A stretch of DNA of 64,000 bases from Alisma plantago-aquatica (GCA_963693085.1 OY856413.1:102374801-102438800); one strand, 5' to 3'; shown: positions 12,479-24,349, numbered from the stretch's first letter. Translations and numbers: made by a program. The notes: generated by a model from the sequence alone, not told the origin.

Positions 12479-14398
12479 GTTACATTACTTAATGCATCTT
12501 AAATGGATAGATGTTATACATGTTCTTCATATTCCTTATAAAATGAGTAGATGAATTATTGCTTTATCATATATAGATGTAATGTTTTAGAAGATGATAT
12601 TGCTCTATTCTGCTTAAATAGTGATTAAATCCTACTTATTAATATAAAAGAATCCTCTGCTCAGTTTTATTACTGTTTATCTGCAATAATAATGTTGTTG
12701 GCGGAGAGTTATATCTCTCGTTGGGACATGGGTCTCACCCCATTGGTCACCAACATTTTTAGGTGGATGCAGATGAGGAGGTAGGGACCATATAGCAGAG
12801 GGAGGACAACAACATCAGGGGCTGCATTAGCATCTCAGGTTGAGTGTGTTGTCTGTCGTGTCTTGTAGATATAAGTCCTATGTGTCGTCTTTGTACTCTC
12901 AGGTCCTTGGAGTCAGTATGTAATAGTTTTTATGAACGATCTGAGATTTTGGCTTGTATGCCTTGAGGTTTTATGTTACTTATGTATAGTTTGACAAAGC
13001 AACTATTATATGTTATCCTCGAGATGAGATGGTACATGGTATGTACAATGTGAACCATGATGTATATAATACTTTGGTTCTCTTCTTAAGAGTTTCCTGG
13101 AAATGGATCTCTTTGCAAATGGTTTTAATTTTTAGTGATTTTTTGTTAATTTATTGCTTATGGTTATTCCGCAATTATTTACTGGTGAGGGTCTGATTTG
13201 TTATCAGATCGTCACAGTTTTCCCTCTTTCTTGAGCTCTATTGTGACCAAGGTTTTATTCTCTTTTGAGGTGATACTTTGGCCGAAGTGTTGAAGCTTGG
13301 TTGAAATTCTTGGGTCTTGTGATCTTGCGGGATTGGATCCCTCCAAATTAGGCGAGTTATATAACTTTTCCCTCATCTATTATTTGCATTTTAAACCTGA
13401 TCATATGTTGTTGTTTCAAATCTTAAAAATGTGTTCTTTATGGTAGGAGGAATGATAATGTTTAAGGTTTAATTTTGTAGTATTCTTGAAAGGATTACTC
13501 TTCGTATAAAACCTAAATATTTATATTTGAATTTGTGGTGATTGGAAATATTGATGTGTTCCTTTGGATCATCATCTATGGTATAGTAATACTTGACATA
13601 TGGTTCATTTACCATGAATATAAGGAAAAAATGTTAACATGCATAAGAATCTCAGTTTTCTCTCTCTAAACATATCACTTTTGATAACTTTCTATGATCA
13701 TGTTCTAGGGTTGATGAACACCTTTTAATGGAAAATTCCACTTAGGTGATGTTTGGTATTCCCAGATGTTAATCATCTATTTCAACCATGTTTGGATTTG
13801 TTCTGAAATTGGGCACTTGGATGACTTAGGGTCAATACACCCTTTGGACTTCCATTTTAGCCAACACCCTTATAGGTGGTGGTTTTGACCACAACACCCC
13901 AAAACCCTGAGGGTTGGTCGCTACCCACCATCCAGGTTGCAACGCAGCATTACCGCATGTTTTTTCTCATTTGGTTGACATTGTCATTATGATGTTTAAG
14001 TGGGTAGGTCATAACACTGAATAGGACTTGGTAGCAGTCAAGAAATGTTTTTGTTTGTGTTAAGACACCATGTTGAATGGTGGTTGAGACACTTGGCATG
14101 TAGTGGTCATAAAACCTAAGGTCGTGACCATGTTGTTGTGTTTCAGTCATGACCTTTGTGATGTGTCTAAGTCGTGACACTTGATGTGTTGAAGGCGGTC
14201 GAGATCATGTGTTGAGCAAGGTTGAGACCCATGTGTTGAGGGTGGTCGAGACACCTATATCTGTTGCAGTCATAACACTATGGTCGGTGTTTGGGTCTAG
14301 ACACCTATACACACGTATGTACATGGGTAATACATAGTGTAATGGTATGCATAAAGTGTTGTGATTATGAAGGGTTAATCATTAACAATAGTGCTTAA

Positions 14399-14490
14399 CC
14401 CTAGTATTCTCCATCAATGTGGGAGGCGATGGAATTAGGGTTTCCCTAGTATTCTCCATCAATGTGGGAGGTGATGGAATTATGGTTTAC
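14399..14490 (+). repeat. Tandem duplication, about 46 bp x2, in L3
   Basis: CCCTAGTATTCTCCATCAAT followed by GTGGGAGGCGATGGAATTAG appears twice back to back, with GGC/GGT and TAG/TAT differences. It is local to L3. Confidence 0.85.
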
Positions 14491-15395
14491 TGGTTGAATA
14501 ATGTTATGAAACCCTAATCATCTATATATGAACCCTAACCCTAATATTGTGAAAATGTGATAATGTGATATATGCGCTACTTGAAGATTGTTATTCTATG
14601 ATAGTGTTTTCTCTCTCCTATTTATGTAACCCTAACCTTTTAGGTGAGATGAATGGCATAGCTATGTGGGTGCTATGTGAACCTTGTATAATATAGGGTG
14701 GTGACTACGATCATCATCGAGATGTAGTGTGACATTAAATGTGCATGAATTATGTGAATGGGTCTAATGACCTAGTAGGTGCCTTGTACATAATTTGAGG
14801 TGAAATCCTCTAATGATGTGATTCAGGTATTGATATACCATAGTGATGTCATATTGTTATTGACCTTGTGAGAGGTAGTAATACAAGTGTCATGTGATGA
14901 TGAGACAAGTTCTCACCTTGTACATTTTATATCTTCTAAAGTTGTATCTTATCCTTAATTTTAAAGAAATCATTTAGGGTTTATACGTTATAACTTGGTT
15001 TATGCATTAAAAGATACCCAATTGGAATGCCTAAATAAGTGAAACACTAATCATGTAGTTACCATGTACCATAAATCCATCTTTAGCATCAATATCTAGC
15101 TGGATGGTGAAACGAGTAATTCCTATGGGAAACTTACAGTGCATATTATTGAATATGCGGGGTGCAAGTTGAATTACCTCCTTGTATCCTTAAATTGTTG
15201 TTATAGTGGTATTATGTTTTGTTAAGAATGGACATGCATGAGCCTATTCTTAAGTGATGTGCCATGTACCAAGGCAGAGTAGTTGTTTACAATACCATAG
15301 ATTTGACTATGAGTTGATGTCTATAGAACTATAGCTTGACTATAAGTTGCTATTTAGCAGTTTGACTATTATGTCATTGCATTGCAGACTCGAGC

Positions 15396-15922
15396 TGTAA
15401 CACCTAGGCCCACTGCCCTAGGATCTAGTAGAGTTTAAGGATTGATAGCTGGCCCCACAGATCACCAACTGGTCACCCATTCTAGTACTACTCCAAGCTG
15501 AGCATGCTTAACTATGGAGTTCTTTAGTGACAGTCTCCCAGAAAAGGAGGTGCACCTTGGTGATATGGGTAGTCCAATCATTCCTTTTAAGATCAGTCTA
15601 TCTAAGGCCTCAAATCCTGGGATGTTACAATCTCCCCCACTTAGACTCTTGATGTCCTCATCAAGGCTCAACTATATGGCCTCATAATATCGCCCCATTT
15701 CAGTGCAGACCCAGAATGGCTCATGGACACCCAGCTCCCAATCATGTGCTTTGTCCTCACTCAAGTGCAAGTCAGGGTCAACTTCCCAAGGTGATCATGC
15801 TTAACTATGGAGTTCTTTAGTGATGGGCTCCTAGAAAAGGAGGTGCACCTTGGTGATATGGGTAGTTCAATCATTCCTTTTAAGATCATTCTATTTGAGG
15901 CCTCAAATCCTGGGACATTACA
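15396..15922 (-). mobile_element. Cassandra TRIM retrotransposon, with both LTRs (minus strand)
   Basis: Read on the minus strand, the 5' LTR starts TGTAATGTCCCAGGATTTGA at 15922 and runs to about 15700. A very short interior follows. A polypurine tract AGTGGGGGAGA stands at 15631-15641, then the 3' LTR TGTAACATCCCAGGATTTGA...GGTGTTACA spans 15629-15396 (234 bp). The 3' LTR contains a plant 5S rRNA segment with GGTGACC, AGTAGTACTA and TTAAGCATGCTCAGC. Cassandra is the known family that carries 5S sequence in its LTRs. There is no coding capacity. The 5' LTR has lost the AGTAGTACTA half of the 5S segment. A target duplication is not clear (CGAGC on one side, AGAAC on the other). Confidence 0.88.
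15470..15535 (-). ncRNA. 5S rRNA-derived segment within the Cassandra LTR (not a functional 5S gene)
   Basis: On the minus strand the segment follows the 3' half of plant 5S rRNA: TCACTAAAGAACTCCATAGT, TTAAGCATGCTCAGCTTGGA, GTAGTACTAGAATGGGTGAC. The 5S gene has TTAAGCGTGCTTGGGC and AGTAGTACTAGGATGGGTGA here. In Cassandra such segments can carry an RNA polymerase III internal promoter; whether this one still works is unknown. Confidence 0.8.
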
Positions 15923-16073
15923 AGAACTGATTGATTAGTGTTGGTGTTGATCATGGAGTCTGGATCTTCCATTGATCTTGTATGGTACTGATTTCGACCT
16001 AGCAGTGGTCAGTTGGAGTTGAGTGGTACGTCTCAAATCCTCAGGGCATAATAATAAAAAGTGATTATATAGG

Positions 16074-19000
16074 TATGATAAACTGGAACTTTAAACTCTG
16101 AATATGACTTCTCATGTTGACCTCTCTCTTATCCTCATATCTAATTTCATGTTTGAATACAACGTGATGTGTAATCTATAGTGTTTGAGTGCAATTGATA
16201 CCTCAATGACCCTCAACTTGACTCTAGTTTAGTTTTCAATCCTATCACTCATTGTCATCCCTTCCTTTAATTTTGATCTTATTTTAGAATACCTATGCAC
16301 CTTGATCTCATTTTCATGCTCTAGAGTTTCTTCTCACAGATCAAAAGCATGTTGTTTCATAAAAATCAGAGCTAGTATGTGAGAGGTATGCACAATTGAA
16401 ATCCCCTTGGTTTAAACCTTGCTATTTGCTCTTTTAATCAAGTTATTCCATAGTGGGCCTCTTTAGGCACGTGGCCCAGTAGGGGGAGGCACCCCTTTCC
16501 CCTTGCCATTAGAACATATCAGTAATCTACTGACTCACACCTCCACCAATCATCTCTTGTCTCCATGAACCACTTTTGCCCCTTGGATTGCCTCTCCTGG
16601 ACCCAACCCCTATGATCTGATGGTCAAAAACTCTCCTTCAACCCCCGTACAATGCCCAATAAAGCACCTTGTATTCTCACCTCTATCACATGATTTTATC
16701 CACTCTCTTCTTATAAGATCACTCATTTGGCTCATTCCCATCTTTTCTTGGCCTTTTGTGAACCCTAGATCTCTTTTTCTCTCCTCCTAGTTCTTCCTCC
16801 CCTAGCGGCGCCGCCTGGCCTCTCCTCTTGGGTGGTGGACCTCTTGCCCACTCCATCTGTTTCTAGGGCCCACATCTAGTCTGAGGGACTATGGCAGTGG
16901 CAGACAACCACTTATCTAGGGCCTCGACACCCTGGAGCCCCTGTTTCCCTTCTTATCGGCGAGGTCACAGAGAAATGTGATGCCTCAGGCTGGATGGACG
17001 AAGAAGAGGATCTTGTGGGTGTTGGATCGAGGGACCCAACCCAGTTGATGGCCCACATCAGGTGCCCGACTACTCTCATGAGACTCGAACCCACATTGGT
17101 CGATGGCGACTCCCAGTGTTGAACAACATCCACTGGACTCTGGCAATTCGAGACGACAGTGACCAAGAGATGAGTAGAAATTGGTGGTCGGTGAGTGGCG
17201 GTGAGTGGCATCCAGCCACATGCCAAGGAGACAGGGTTTTGGGTCCACTTGTCTTTAAATACCTAAGAGGACTTTTGGGTCTTGGGGGAGAAAGTTCTTT
17301 TTTCATCAACATGTGATTTTTTTTGATGTAGAAAGTCTTTGCTAGTAAGGCTTGATAGTCAGGTCAAGAGAAAGACTCATTTTGCTCTCCTCTTCAATGA
17401 ATTTCAAACTTCCCTCTTTCAGACTGACCATCCAGATCCAATCCAACAGTCCAAAAGGACCTGGATAAGGTAATTATTTGGAAAATCATCAAAAATCATT
17501 CCTTGGGCCATTTAGGGCATATAATTTATGAAATTTGATCTGAAAAATGACATTTATCCAATAAAATTTGTTTTAAACTCTAATTGAACTCGTAGATCCT
17601 TTTTGTTTGATACAAGTGATACTTTGCACTCTTTTTTTATCATTATTCTCTACTAAGCTTTCCTTGATATTATTAATGATCAAAGTTGTCTTAATATCCA
17701 AAATTAGTAAATTTAGCTCACTCTTGCTATGATTTGGATCTTAGATCATATACATGAACCTTAATGATCATCTTAACCTTCTATGACTACCTTTAATCTA
17801 GCATTGGTTCCTTTATGTGCATTCATAATCAAGTTTAAGACTCTGGTTTAAATTGTAATCATCTAACCTTTTAATCTAGAAATTAGTAAACCACATGATG
17901 TTTTGTTCCATGTTTTACTAATACCTTATTCTCTTTGCTATGGTGTAACTCATATGACTTAAAACCTAACTTTGTACCTTGATTTGCCTCAAAAGGTTCA
18001 TACTTAATGTACTTATATATGTGATCCTTAAACCACTATGAGAAAGTAACCCTAAATGTTCAACCATGTTCTTTGGTTCTTAGATCAGACCCTAACATAA
18101 TTTGTGGCATGAAATTTAAGAAACACACTCATGTACTCCTTTATTTCATTTGACATGAACTTGATGCCTAGCTTTCTCTAAATGTACTTGTTAATCTTTG
18201 AAACTCTAATCTTGTAAGAATGATTATATCCATGCTATATTATGACCTTAGATCAGTAATTCATCACACTTGTAGAACTCATATCCACTAGATCAACCAT
18301 ATGCTCTTAATGCTCAAATGACTTAGAAATATGACTTTATTCCATAAAATTGATCTTATATAATTTGTGATGTTTTTGCATAATGAGATCTTGATGGGAA
18401 TACAAATATCATGCTTCTCATACTTCTAAATAAGAGTTTATCCTCATATTGTAGTACTCATAATGTGGATGGTTCACCTAGACCTAAGGCTTAGTGTTAA
18501 TGCCTAGACTATGTTGACTTAATGTTTGCATGTTTGACAAGATGGAACACCACTTGAACTTTGACAAGATGGAACACCACTTGAACTATTTGATACCTAG
18601 GTTTTGGAGAACATCCACATGACTTATATCATGTTTATCTTAATCAAACCCTCGTGACCTAAGACTCCAGTTATATCTTTTGCAACTTAGGTCCACTTGT
18701 GTTGGACCACCTCTACTGATCTTATCATATCTTTCTCACTACTCGCAAGGTACGCTTACTCTCTTGACCCTACTATGGTATTGGCTTGTTTGTATGTATG
18801 CTCGCATAAATGCTTGGCTAGTTAATTACTTGTTTGAGCTACTTGTTCCCTATGATTAGTATGTTTGTTTTGCTTGAAATATGTTGAACAAACCTTGAAC
18901 ATAATTGAACTTGTCCATTATACAAACCTAGTGTACCTACCTGTATTCTTGGGGTAAGGGTACAAGGTTGGGCATCTTACTTGAGATGTCAAGATAAGAC

Positions 19001-19543
19001 ATACCATGTCAATAAAAGGGTAGCTAATCTTGACCACCCTTATGGACCCTTCCAATGGGAAGTTGGTCAATGGCCATAACATGTTGTTGAGTATGATGGA
19101 AATACATCTAAAATATACTTTGGATAAAAGAATGTCATTAGCTATTCTCACCTTGTTTCATCTTCTTTCTTATATGATGTTTCTAGCCAAGCAAACTTTT
19201 ATATTACTCTTAAACTATTTACTTGCCTTTTCATAGCGTACTTAATGCTTTAGCATTAATATGTTTTGTTTATTGATTTTGTAGTTACCAAATAAAGATC
19301 CACTGTGCTCAAGACTCTAAGATCTCAAATGAAACACCAATTGGGTATCTTGAATATAGAATTGGGTACATGTTTCTTTATCCCCCGTCTAGTATCTTGT
19401 TATATCTTGTGTTATTGCTTTTACATATATATTTCTTGTGTGAAACATTTGATCCATTCTAGGTATGGACGCCCAAGTCCACTCACCTTTAGCTGTGTAG
19501 CCATTAGGAGTGTGGATTCAGGGTAACAAACAGTTCTGTGACA
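16074..19543 (+). repeat. X element, left LTR (about 3.5 kb)
   Basis: It ends CAGTTCTGTGACA at 19543, directly followed by AA and a tRNA-Met primer site. Positions 16832 to 19543 match 29563-31775 plus 36431-36737. The left boundary is inferred. L3 reads GATTATATAG up to here and continues as ATAGCCATGTAG at 36738, giving a 4-of-5 target duplication (ATAGG/ATAGC), but the first bases (TATGAT) are not a clean TG start. A GC-rich stretch spans 16800-17250. No TATA box is assigned with confidence and there is no coding capacity. Confidence 0.8.
18537..18590 (+). repeat. 27-bp tandem duplication specific to the left X LTR
   Basis: TTTGACAAGATGGAACACCA plus CTTGAAC occurs twice in a row here and only once in the right X LTR (about 31101). 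The duplication therefore arose after X inserted. Confidence 0.85.
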
Positions 19544-20666
19544 AATGGTATCAGAGAAATACACATAAGCCTCTATATATATTTATGGCATAACACATCT
19601 TAAGAACCCAAGAAGGGCTAAAATCCTTTCCCCAAGCTTAGAGAGCCTTCTAGCATCTCATCTTTTCTTTAAGGACCACCTAAGCCACCCAAGTAGATGA
19701 TGATTAGGTAGTTTCTAATCTTCTCATGTGATTCTTCTCTCATGACTACTAATCACATGAAATCTCGATTTTGGGTAGCTTATGATTAAGATGATAATGC
19801 CATGATCTGACTTTAAATTGGAAACCCTATTTGATGTAAGAAAATACTCTCAAAAGTGGCATACTCATGTGCAAATATTATGAAATCTCAATGTTACCCG
19901 TTTAGACATAAGTGATTTCCATCTTTGAGGTAAATTCTTGGTATCGTGAAAGAAGGTGGAACTCATGTTTTATACCTCATGTTGGATGAGGTCCCTATTT
20001 ACTATACATGTGTTGTCCCTATTTTGATCAAACCACAAACCTAGATAAGCAACACTCACCTGATTGATATGCATCATGCCACATACTTTGGTATGACCAC
20101 AATTTTAGACCCCCAGATCATGATGTGATGACTTGAATAGAAGAGGTATTTCCCGTTTGACTTATATGCCTCTTTGTAAGCTAAATTTTGAACAACATGA
20201 TGGATGTGGATATTTCTCTATCCCTATTATGCTCAAACCCTTGAGTTCTCAATTTGACTTCTCAATTTCCAAAATCTACCCTGACCTTGACCTTGAAAGT
20301 AAGGGAATGGAATCATGACCTTGATCTTGCTAAAACCTTGAAATATGGTTTCCTTATATTGATATTTATGTTTGACTCATGGTACTATGAAATTCAGTTT
20401 GATAGTTGGTACTCTCCCTATTTGGACATACTTGATGACTCAAGATTATACAGACTAATGTGCTAGACTAGGGTGGTAGTTGACTTATGACTCCCCTAAC
20501 CTAGGTCACATCCATATTGTGATTGCCTCTACCTTTTCACTTTGATGATTATTTAGAGTTTGTAAAGGTCACCCCTTTTACATTATTTTGATTTCTTGAC
20601 CTAAGCCTCTAATATGTCAATTCCATGATGACTTTGATACTCGATCTTGAATCTCAATCAAATGAT
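19544..20666 (+). mobile_element. X element, start of interior with primer-binding site
   Basis: TGGTATCAGAGA at 19546-19557 matches 11 of 12 bases of the initiator-tRNA-Met site and lies two bases after the LTR. The following 1.1 kb is untranslated-leader-like, with no gag domain visible in any frame. The longest open stretches (61-70 codons) are unremarkable. The interior is broken by T2, whose left target base group is ATGAT (20662-20666). The remaining X interior has been deleted, see the 29562 junction. Confidence 0.72.
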
Positions 20667-21549
20667 TGTAACATCCCTGACCTGGGTTATGAATTAAACC
20701 TAGATGTTTTGCCTAATAAGGCTGAGTAGATTCTTAATCTTACCTTGGGAAAAGTAATTAGGGCTCATGAGAAACTTATGTTTCAATTTTGGTCATGTTT
20801 GAACAATGTTGAATCAATGTTTTGTTTGTTTTGGACTAAAGTGCAAATTACCCAAGTTGAGGGGTTTATGTGCAAATTGTGCATGATAATATGTTCCTCA
20901 TGTGTTGAAGCATCATGAGAGTGAATATGATGTTGAGGTATGGCTTATGGAAGCCTGAATACCAAGAAAGAGCTGATAAAGCAATGTTGTGCATTAAAAC
21001 CTAGTTTTGGTGTAATGTGCAATTTACCCAAAACCTAGGGTTTTATATGCAAATTACCACTTCAATAAAGTCCCTAATGTTTCTTGGCATCATGTAGAGC
21101 AAAGAAAATGAGAGGGGCATCTCATTTTAATTAAGTTGGAGGAGAGAGAATCTGGATATTAAAATAATCAAGATTTAATCTTAAGTGAAACCCTAATTCA
21201 ATTTAGGGCAAAATTGAATGTATTAATTAAAGGGCCTTCAACCAAAATGTTATTGGTTGATTTTGAATAAGTATGGACGTTCCTTTGCCAAGATAAGGAA
21301 CGAAAATATCCTAAGTAGGTGAAATTCCACTCACCTTATTATAAGGAAAAGAATTTCCACTCAAAAAGATATATTAATATTATAATAGATTAAGGTGCTT
21401 ATTTTCTTTTCCTTTAATCCATGGATAATGGAAGGGATTTCGGTGGTTTGAGATGCCTTTGTGTGCAAGCAAACCAAGGAGGAAGAGGTGGTACTATTTT
21501 TGGAATTAAATGCATTTTAATAATGCATTTTCTCTCTCATCAATTTCCT

Positions 21550-21556
21550 TATAAAA
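21550..21556 (+). promoter_or_regulatory. T2 LTR TATA box
   Basis: TATAAAA in TTTCCTTATAAAAGTGCC lies 883 bp into the LTR and is repeated unchanged in the 3' copy (28793-28799). It agrees in position with the TATA box of T1. Transcription would begin about 30 bases downstream. Confidence 0.65.
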
Positions 21557-22014
21557 GTGCCATTTCCAAGCCCAAACCAAGGCTTTTTTCGGATTTTCTT
21601 CTTCCCCTTGCTTGCAAAACCGACCAAGGAGCTAGGGAGGAGCAGGGAGCACGTCCCCAACCTGTGGCCAACTTTTTCATCCAAGAGCTTGAGAACGAGC
21701 CTAAGGGGAGTTGTAAGAGCTTCATCCACCATTAATGGCGTGAGCTTGGAGCTTTGGAGCTCAATTGGAGGCGGGTTTTATAACTTAAACCCTTAAACAT
21801 TGCTATTGCATCAGTTCTCTATGCTTTGTTGATTGATTTCTTCAATTTGATGCACTCTTGTTTCTTGCTGCAATTTTCATCAAGAACGGTTGCTGTTCTT
21901 GGTTGTTCGAAGGAAGGGGATGATGACATCATCCTAGATGCTTATCCAAAGAAAATTACCAAGCCAAATGGTTTTGATAGCTATTCCAAATCATTTTAAT
22001 TTGATTGGCTATGC

Positions 22015-23145
22015 GGTTTCAGCAAACCGTTTAAGGGGAAACGGTTTGAAACCGTTTGGGAGAAAACGGTTTCAAGACCGTTTGAGATGGTTGACCAAGC
22101 TTTGACCGTTTGGGAATCTTGTTCCTAATTATGTATAATAATGATCCTCCAAATTTGAGGGGTTAACTCCAAAGGAATCGTGAGTTGAAGGCCAATCAAT
22201 TAGGCAAATCAAATTGCATTAAATGCTGATTTTCAACCTGATTAACTGGACCTGTTTGGGCAAACGGTTTCAAAACCGTTTGATATGGTTGAACAAGCGT
22301 TTACCGTTTCGGATTCCTGTTCTTAATTATGTTGGTTAATAACCCTCCAAATTTGAGGGGTTAAATCCAAAGGAAGCGTGAGTTGAATCCTAATCAATTA
22401 GGGAAACCTAATTGGATTAAGTGCTGATTTTCAATCTGATTTAATTGAACTTTTTGGGCAAACGGTCTCAAGACCGTTTGAGTGCGTTGACCAAGGGTTG
22501 ACCGTTTGGGATTACTGTTCCTAATGATGTGGTCTAATGACTCACCAAATTTGAGGGATTAACTCCCAAGGAATCGTGAGTTGAAGGCTATTCAATTGGG
22601 AAAACCCTAATTGAAAACAGTGCTGAAATTCCAATGAGTTAAGTTGAGATTTTGGGTTGATTAGCCCAAACGGTTTCAAGACCGTTTGGGGATCACCCAA
22701 AAGGTCTCAAGACAGTTTGGGGATCACTCCAAGACCTTTTTGAGGTCTGGGGTCAAGTATAGTTGACCAATTGAAGGTCCAAAGGTACTAATCATATTGC
22801 AATGTAGTGCTGATTTGTTGATCAACTCTATAGACCAATCCATGATGATTTTTCACTAGAATCCAAAGGTTGGATGGGCCAAACGGTCTCAAGACCGTTT
22901 GGAGCTCATCCAAACGGTCTCAATACCGTTTTGTGGTCACCCAAGACCGTTTGGAGGTCTAGGGTTGAGTATGGTTAGGTGTTTGAAGGTCTAAAGGTAC
23001 CAAGTTGATATACAATGCAATGCTGATTTGGTGATCAATTCCATGATCCAAACCTTAATTGGATGGCTTTTATTTGAGTGATATGATGGGCAAACGGTCT
23101 CAAGACCGTTTGGAGGTCATCCAAACGACCTCAAGACCGTTTGGG
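22015..23145 (+). repeat. Cluster of palindromes AAACGGTYTCAAGACCGTTT in the T2 LTR
   Basis: About eleven copies of a 19-20-bp inverted repeat are dispersed over 1.1 kb. The arms are AAACGGTCT or AAACGGTTT and their complements, with CA or G in the centre. Examples lie near 22041, 22066, 22262, 22460, 22668, 22880, 22913, 23094 and 23123. Single arms (GACCGTTTGGGA) stand between them. The spacer text is itself repeated (CAAATTTGAGGGGTTAACTC, GAATCGTGAGTTGAAGGC), giving a loose higher-order unit of about 200-240 bp. AACGG is the core bound by three-repeat MYB proteins; any such role is an inference. Confidence 0.9.
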
Positions 23146-23794
23146 GTCAGGTCATACCCAATTTGGATGATGGTTCAATGGTTTCAAAGTAACTAGTATT
23201 ACATTGATTAGTATTGAAGGATCATCGATTTTAAACCCTAATTCAATTGAATCAAACCCTAATTGATGACCAATTGAGGGTTAATTAAGGGTAAAATCAG
23301 TTTAAGGTTGACCTATTTAACTCAGTTGAAGTATGAGTATAGGTCCAATTGATGATTGGTTCCATGAATTCAATGATTGAAGGAATCAACATTGAAAATC
23401 CTAATTCTATTGGGTATCTTATGTAATGGAGGTCCAATGTGATTGAATCTCTTGAGATTTAAGATGATGAATGATCCATTTATCCAATTATGATTAGTAA
23501 TGATTATCAATGAAGGTACAAAGGTTGAAACCCTAATAGTACCTAAGAGATTAGTGCCAATTAAGGGATGAATCCCTAATTGCTTATAGGATCAATGACT
23601 TGATACACTATGTTAATCATAGTTGTATGTACTTGAATGAAGGGTTGATATGACCTAATCAAGTTGAGAAGTGGATAGCATGAATTCATACATGAATATG
23701 ATTCATGTTGTGGTTAAGGGTTATGATCCTTAAGTAAAGATATCATGAAACCCTAAACATGAACATAAACCCTAATCGACAGGGTTATTGAGTT

Positions 23795-24349
23795 GAAACC
23801 CTAGTTGAGGGTGTATCCTTGTGAACCCTGGTTAAGGGTGTATTCTTATGAAACCTTGGTTAAGGGTATATCCTTATGAAACCCTAGTTGAGGGTGTATC
23901 CTTATGAAACCCTAGTTGAGGGTGTATCATTGTGAACCCTGGTTGAGGGTGTATCCTTGTGAAACCCTAGTGGAGGGTGTATCCTTGTGAACCCTGGTTA
24001 AGGGTGTATTCTTATGAAACCCTAGTTAAGGGTGTATTCTTATGAAACTCTGGTTAAGGGTGTATCCTTATGAAACCCTAGTTGAGGGTGTATCCTTATG
24101 AAACCCTAGTTGAGGGTGTATCATTGTGAACCCTGGTTGAGGGTGTATCCTTATGAAACCCTAGTTGAGGGTGTATCATTGTGAACCCTGGTTGAGGGTG
24201 TATCCTTGTGAAACCCTAGTGGAGGGTGTATCATTGTGAACCCTGGTTGAGGGTGTATCCTTGTGAAACCCTAGTGGAGGGTGTATTATTGTGAACTCAG
24301 GTTGAGGGTGTATCATTGTGAAACCCTAGTTGAGGGTGTATCATTGTGA
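23795..24349 (+). repeat. 27/28-bp tandem array, about 20 copies, T2 LTR
   Basis: Units read GAAACCCTAGTTGAGGGTGT plus ATCCTTAT, with variants GAACCCTGGTT, ATCATTGT and GTTAAGGG. The 27-bp form lacks one A. Each unit contains ACCCT-AGTTG-AGGGT, a small hairpin. The AAACCCTAG start is telomere-like, but the unit is not a telomere repeat. Blocks of two or three units recur, which points to repeated slippage. Confidence 0.92.

Larger units (their letters stand above)
1..13216 (+). mobile_element. T1: Ty3/gypsy chromovirus (Tekay/Del type), decayed, left end outside window
   Basis: The element has direct repeats: 1-1320 matches the 3' half of 6136-13216 at roughly 94-95 percent by eye. Between them lie a primer-binding site, gag, pol with a C-terminal chromodomain, and a polypurine region. 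The LTR runs from TGTAACATCC (6136) to GATCGTCACA (13216), about 4.3 kb once the nested insertion is removed. That is long for a plant LTR. The domain order protease, RT, RNase H, integrase, chromodomain defines a chromovirus. The form of the chromodomain and the LTR style suggest the Tekay/Del clade, which is an inference from family knowledge. All coding parts carry stops, so the copy is dead. The five bases after it (GTTTT, 13217-13221) should be repeated left of the window if the insertion is intact. Confidence 0.93.
6136..13216 (+). repeat. T1 3' LTR (about 4.3 kb), split by a solo LTR
   Basis: It starts TGTAACATCCATGACC and ends GATCGTCACA. The order inside is as follows. U3 occupies about 0.9 kb to a TATA box at 7047. 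A leader follows with repeated ATATCGG/ATATCGTG words (7145-7320). A conserved GCGGGTTATATAAC lies near 7553 and a 15-bp inverted repeat at 7730. A 35-37-bp tandem array spans 7940-8222. Duplicated AACCCTAAT-rich segments span 8457-8610. Two GGCCTTGTG.GCCATGTG units lie near 8745-8830 and a short GAT microsatellite at about 8940-8962. The nested solo LTR covers 9726-12478, and the conserved U5-like module lies near 12688-12765. There is no coding potential. Confidence 0.93.
13217..16073 (+). repeat. L3: fragment of an older Tekay-like LTR, left part
   Basis: Diverged but collinear with the T1 and T2 LTRs. GGCGAGTTATATAAC (about 13353) corresponds to the GCGGGTT(A/T)TATAAC landmarks of T1 and T2. 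AACCCTAATC and CTTGTGAGAGGTAGTAA (about 14860) match the later landmarks. The ATAAATCCATC..AGCTGGATGGTGAAAC segment (about 15070) matches T1 near 9175. The left end is cut where T1 begins, so T1 probably inserted into L3. A cluster of GGTCGTGAC/GGTCGAGAC words spans about 13990-14310. The fragment is interrupted by Cassandra at 15396 and by X at about 16074, and resumes at 36738. Confidence 0.8.

Noticed and set aside
15470..15535. A host 5S rRNA gene
   Set aside because: Only part of 5S is present, with many changes, and it is framed by TRIM LTR ends and a polypurine tract, as expected for Cassandra.
16912..17316. Several frames of 78-104 codons in a GC-rich stretch, with a 142-codon counterpart at 29651-30079
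   Set aside because: The stretch is part of the X LTR. The frames differ between the two LTR copies and run on both strands, so GC-driven openness explains them.
18918..19236. Frames of 68-77 codons, with similar ones at 31361-31775
   Set aside because: They lie in the X LTR and are present in both copies only through common descent of the LTRs; no domain and no start context.
21421..21796. Overlapping open frames (71-104 codons) also present in the 3' LTR copy at 28759-29038
   Set aside because: The frames are retained because the two LTRs are nearly identical. They overlap on both strands and have no domain. They span the TATA box and start of the leader.
23795..24349. Interstitial telomere
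   Set aside because: The AAACCCTAG words occur once per 27/28-bp unit and are not tandem CCCTAAA repeats.
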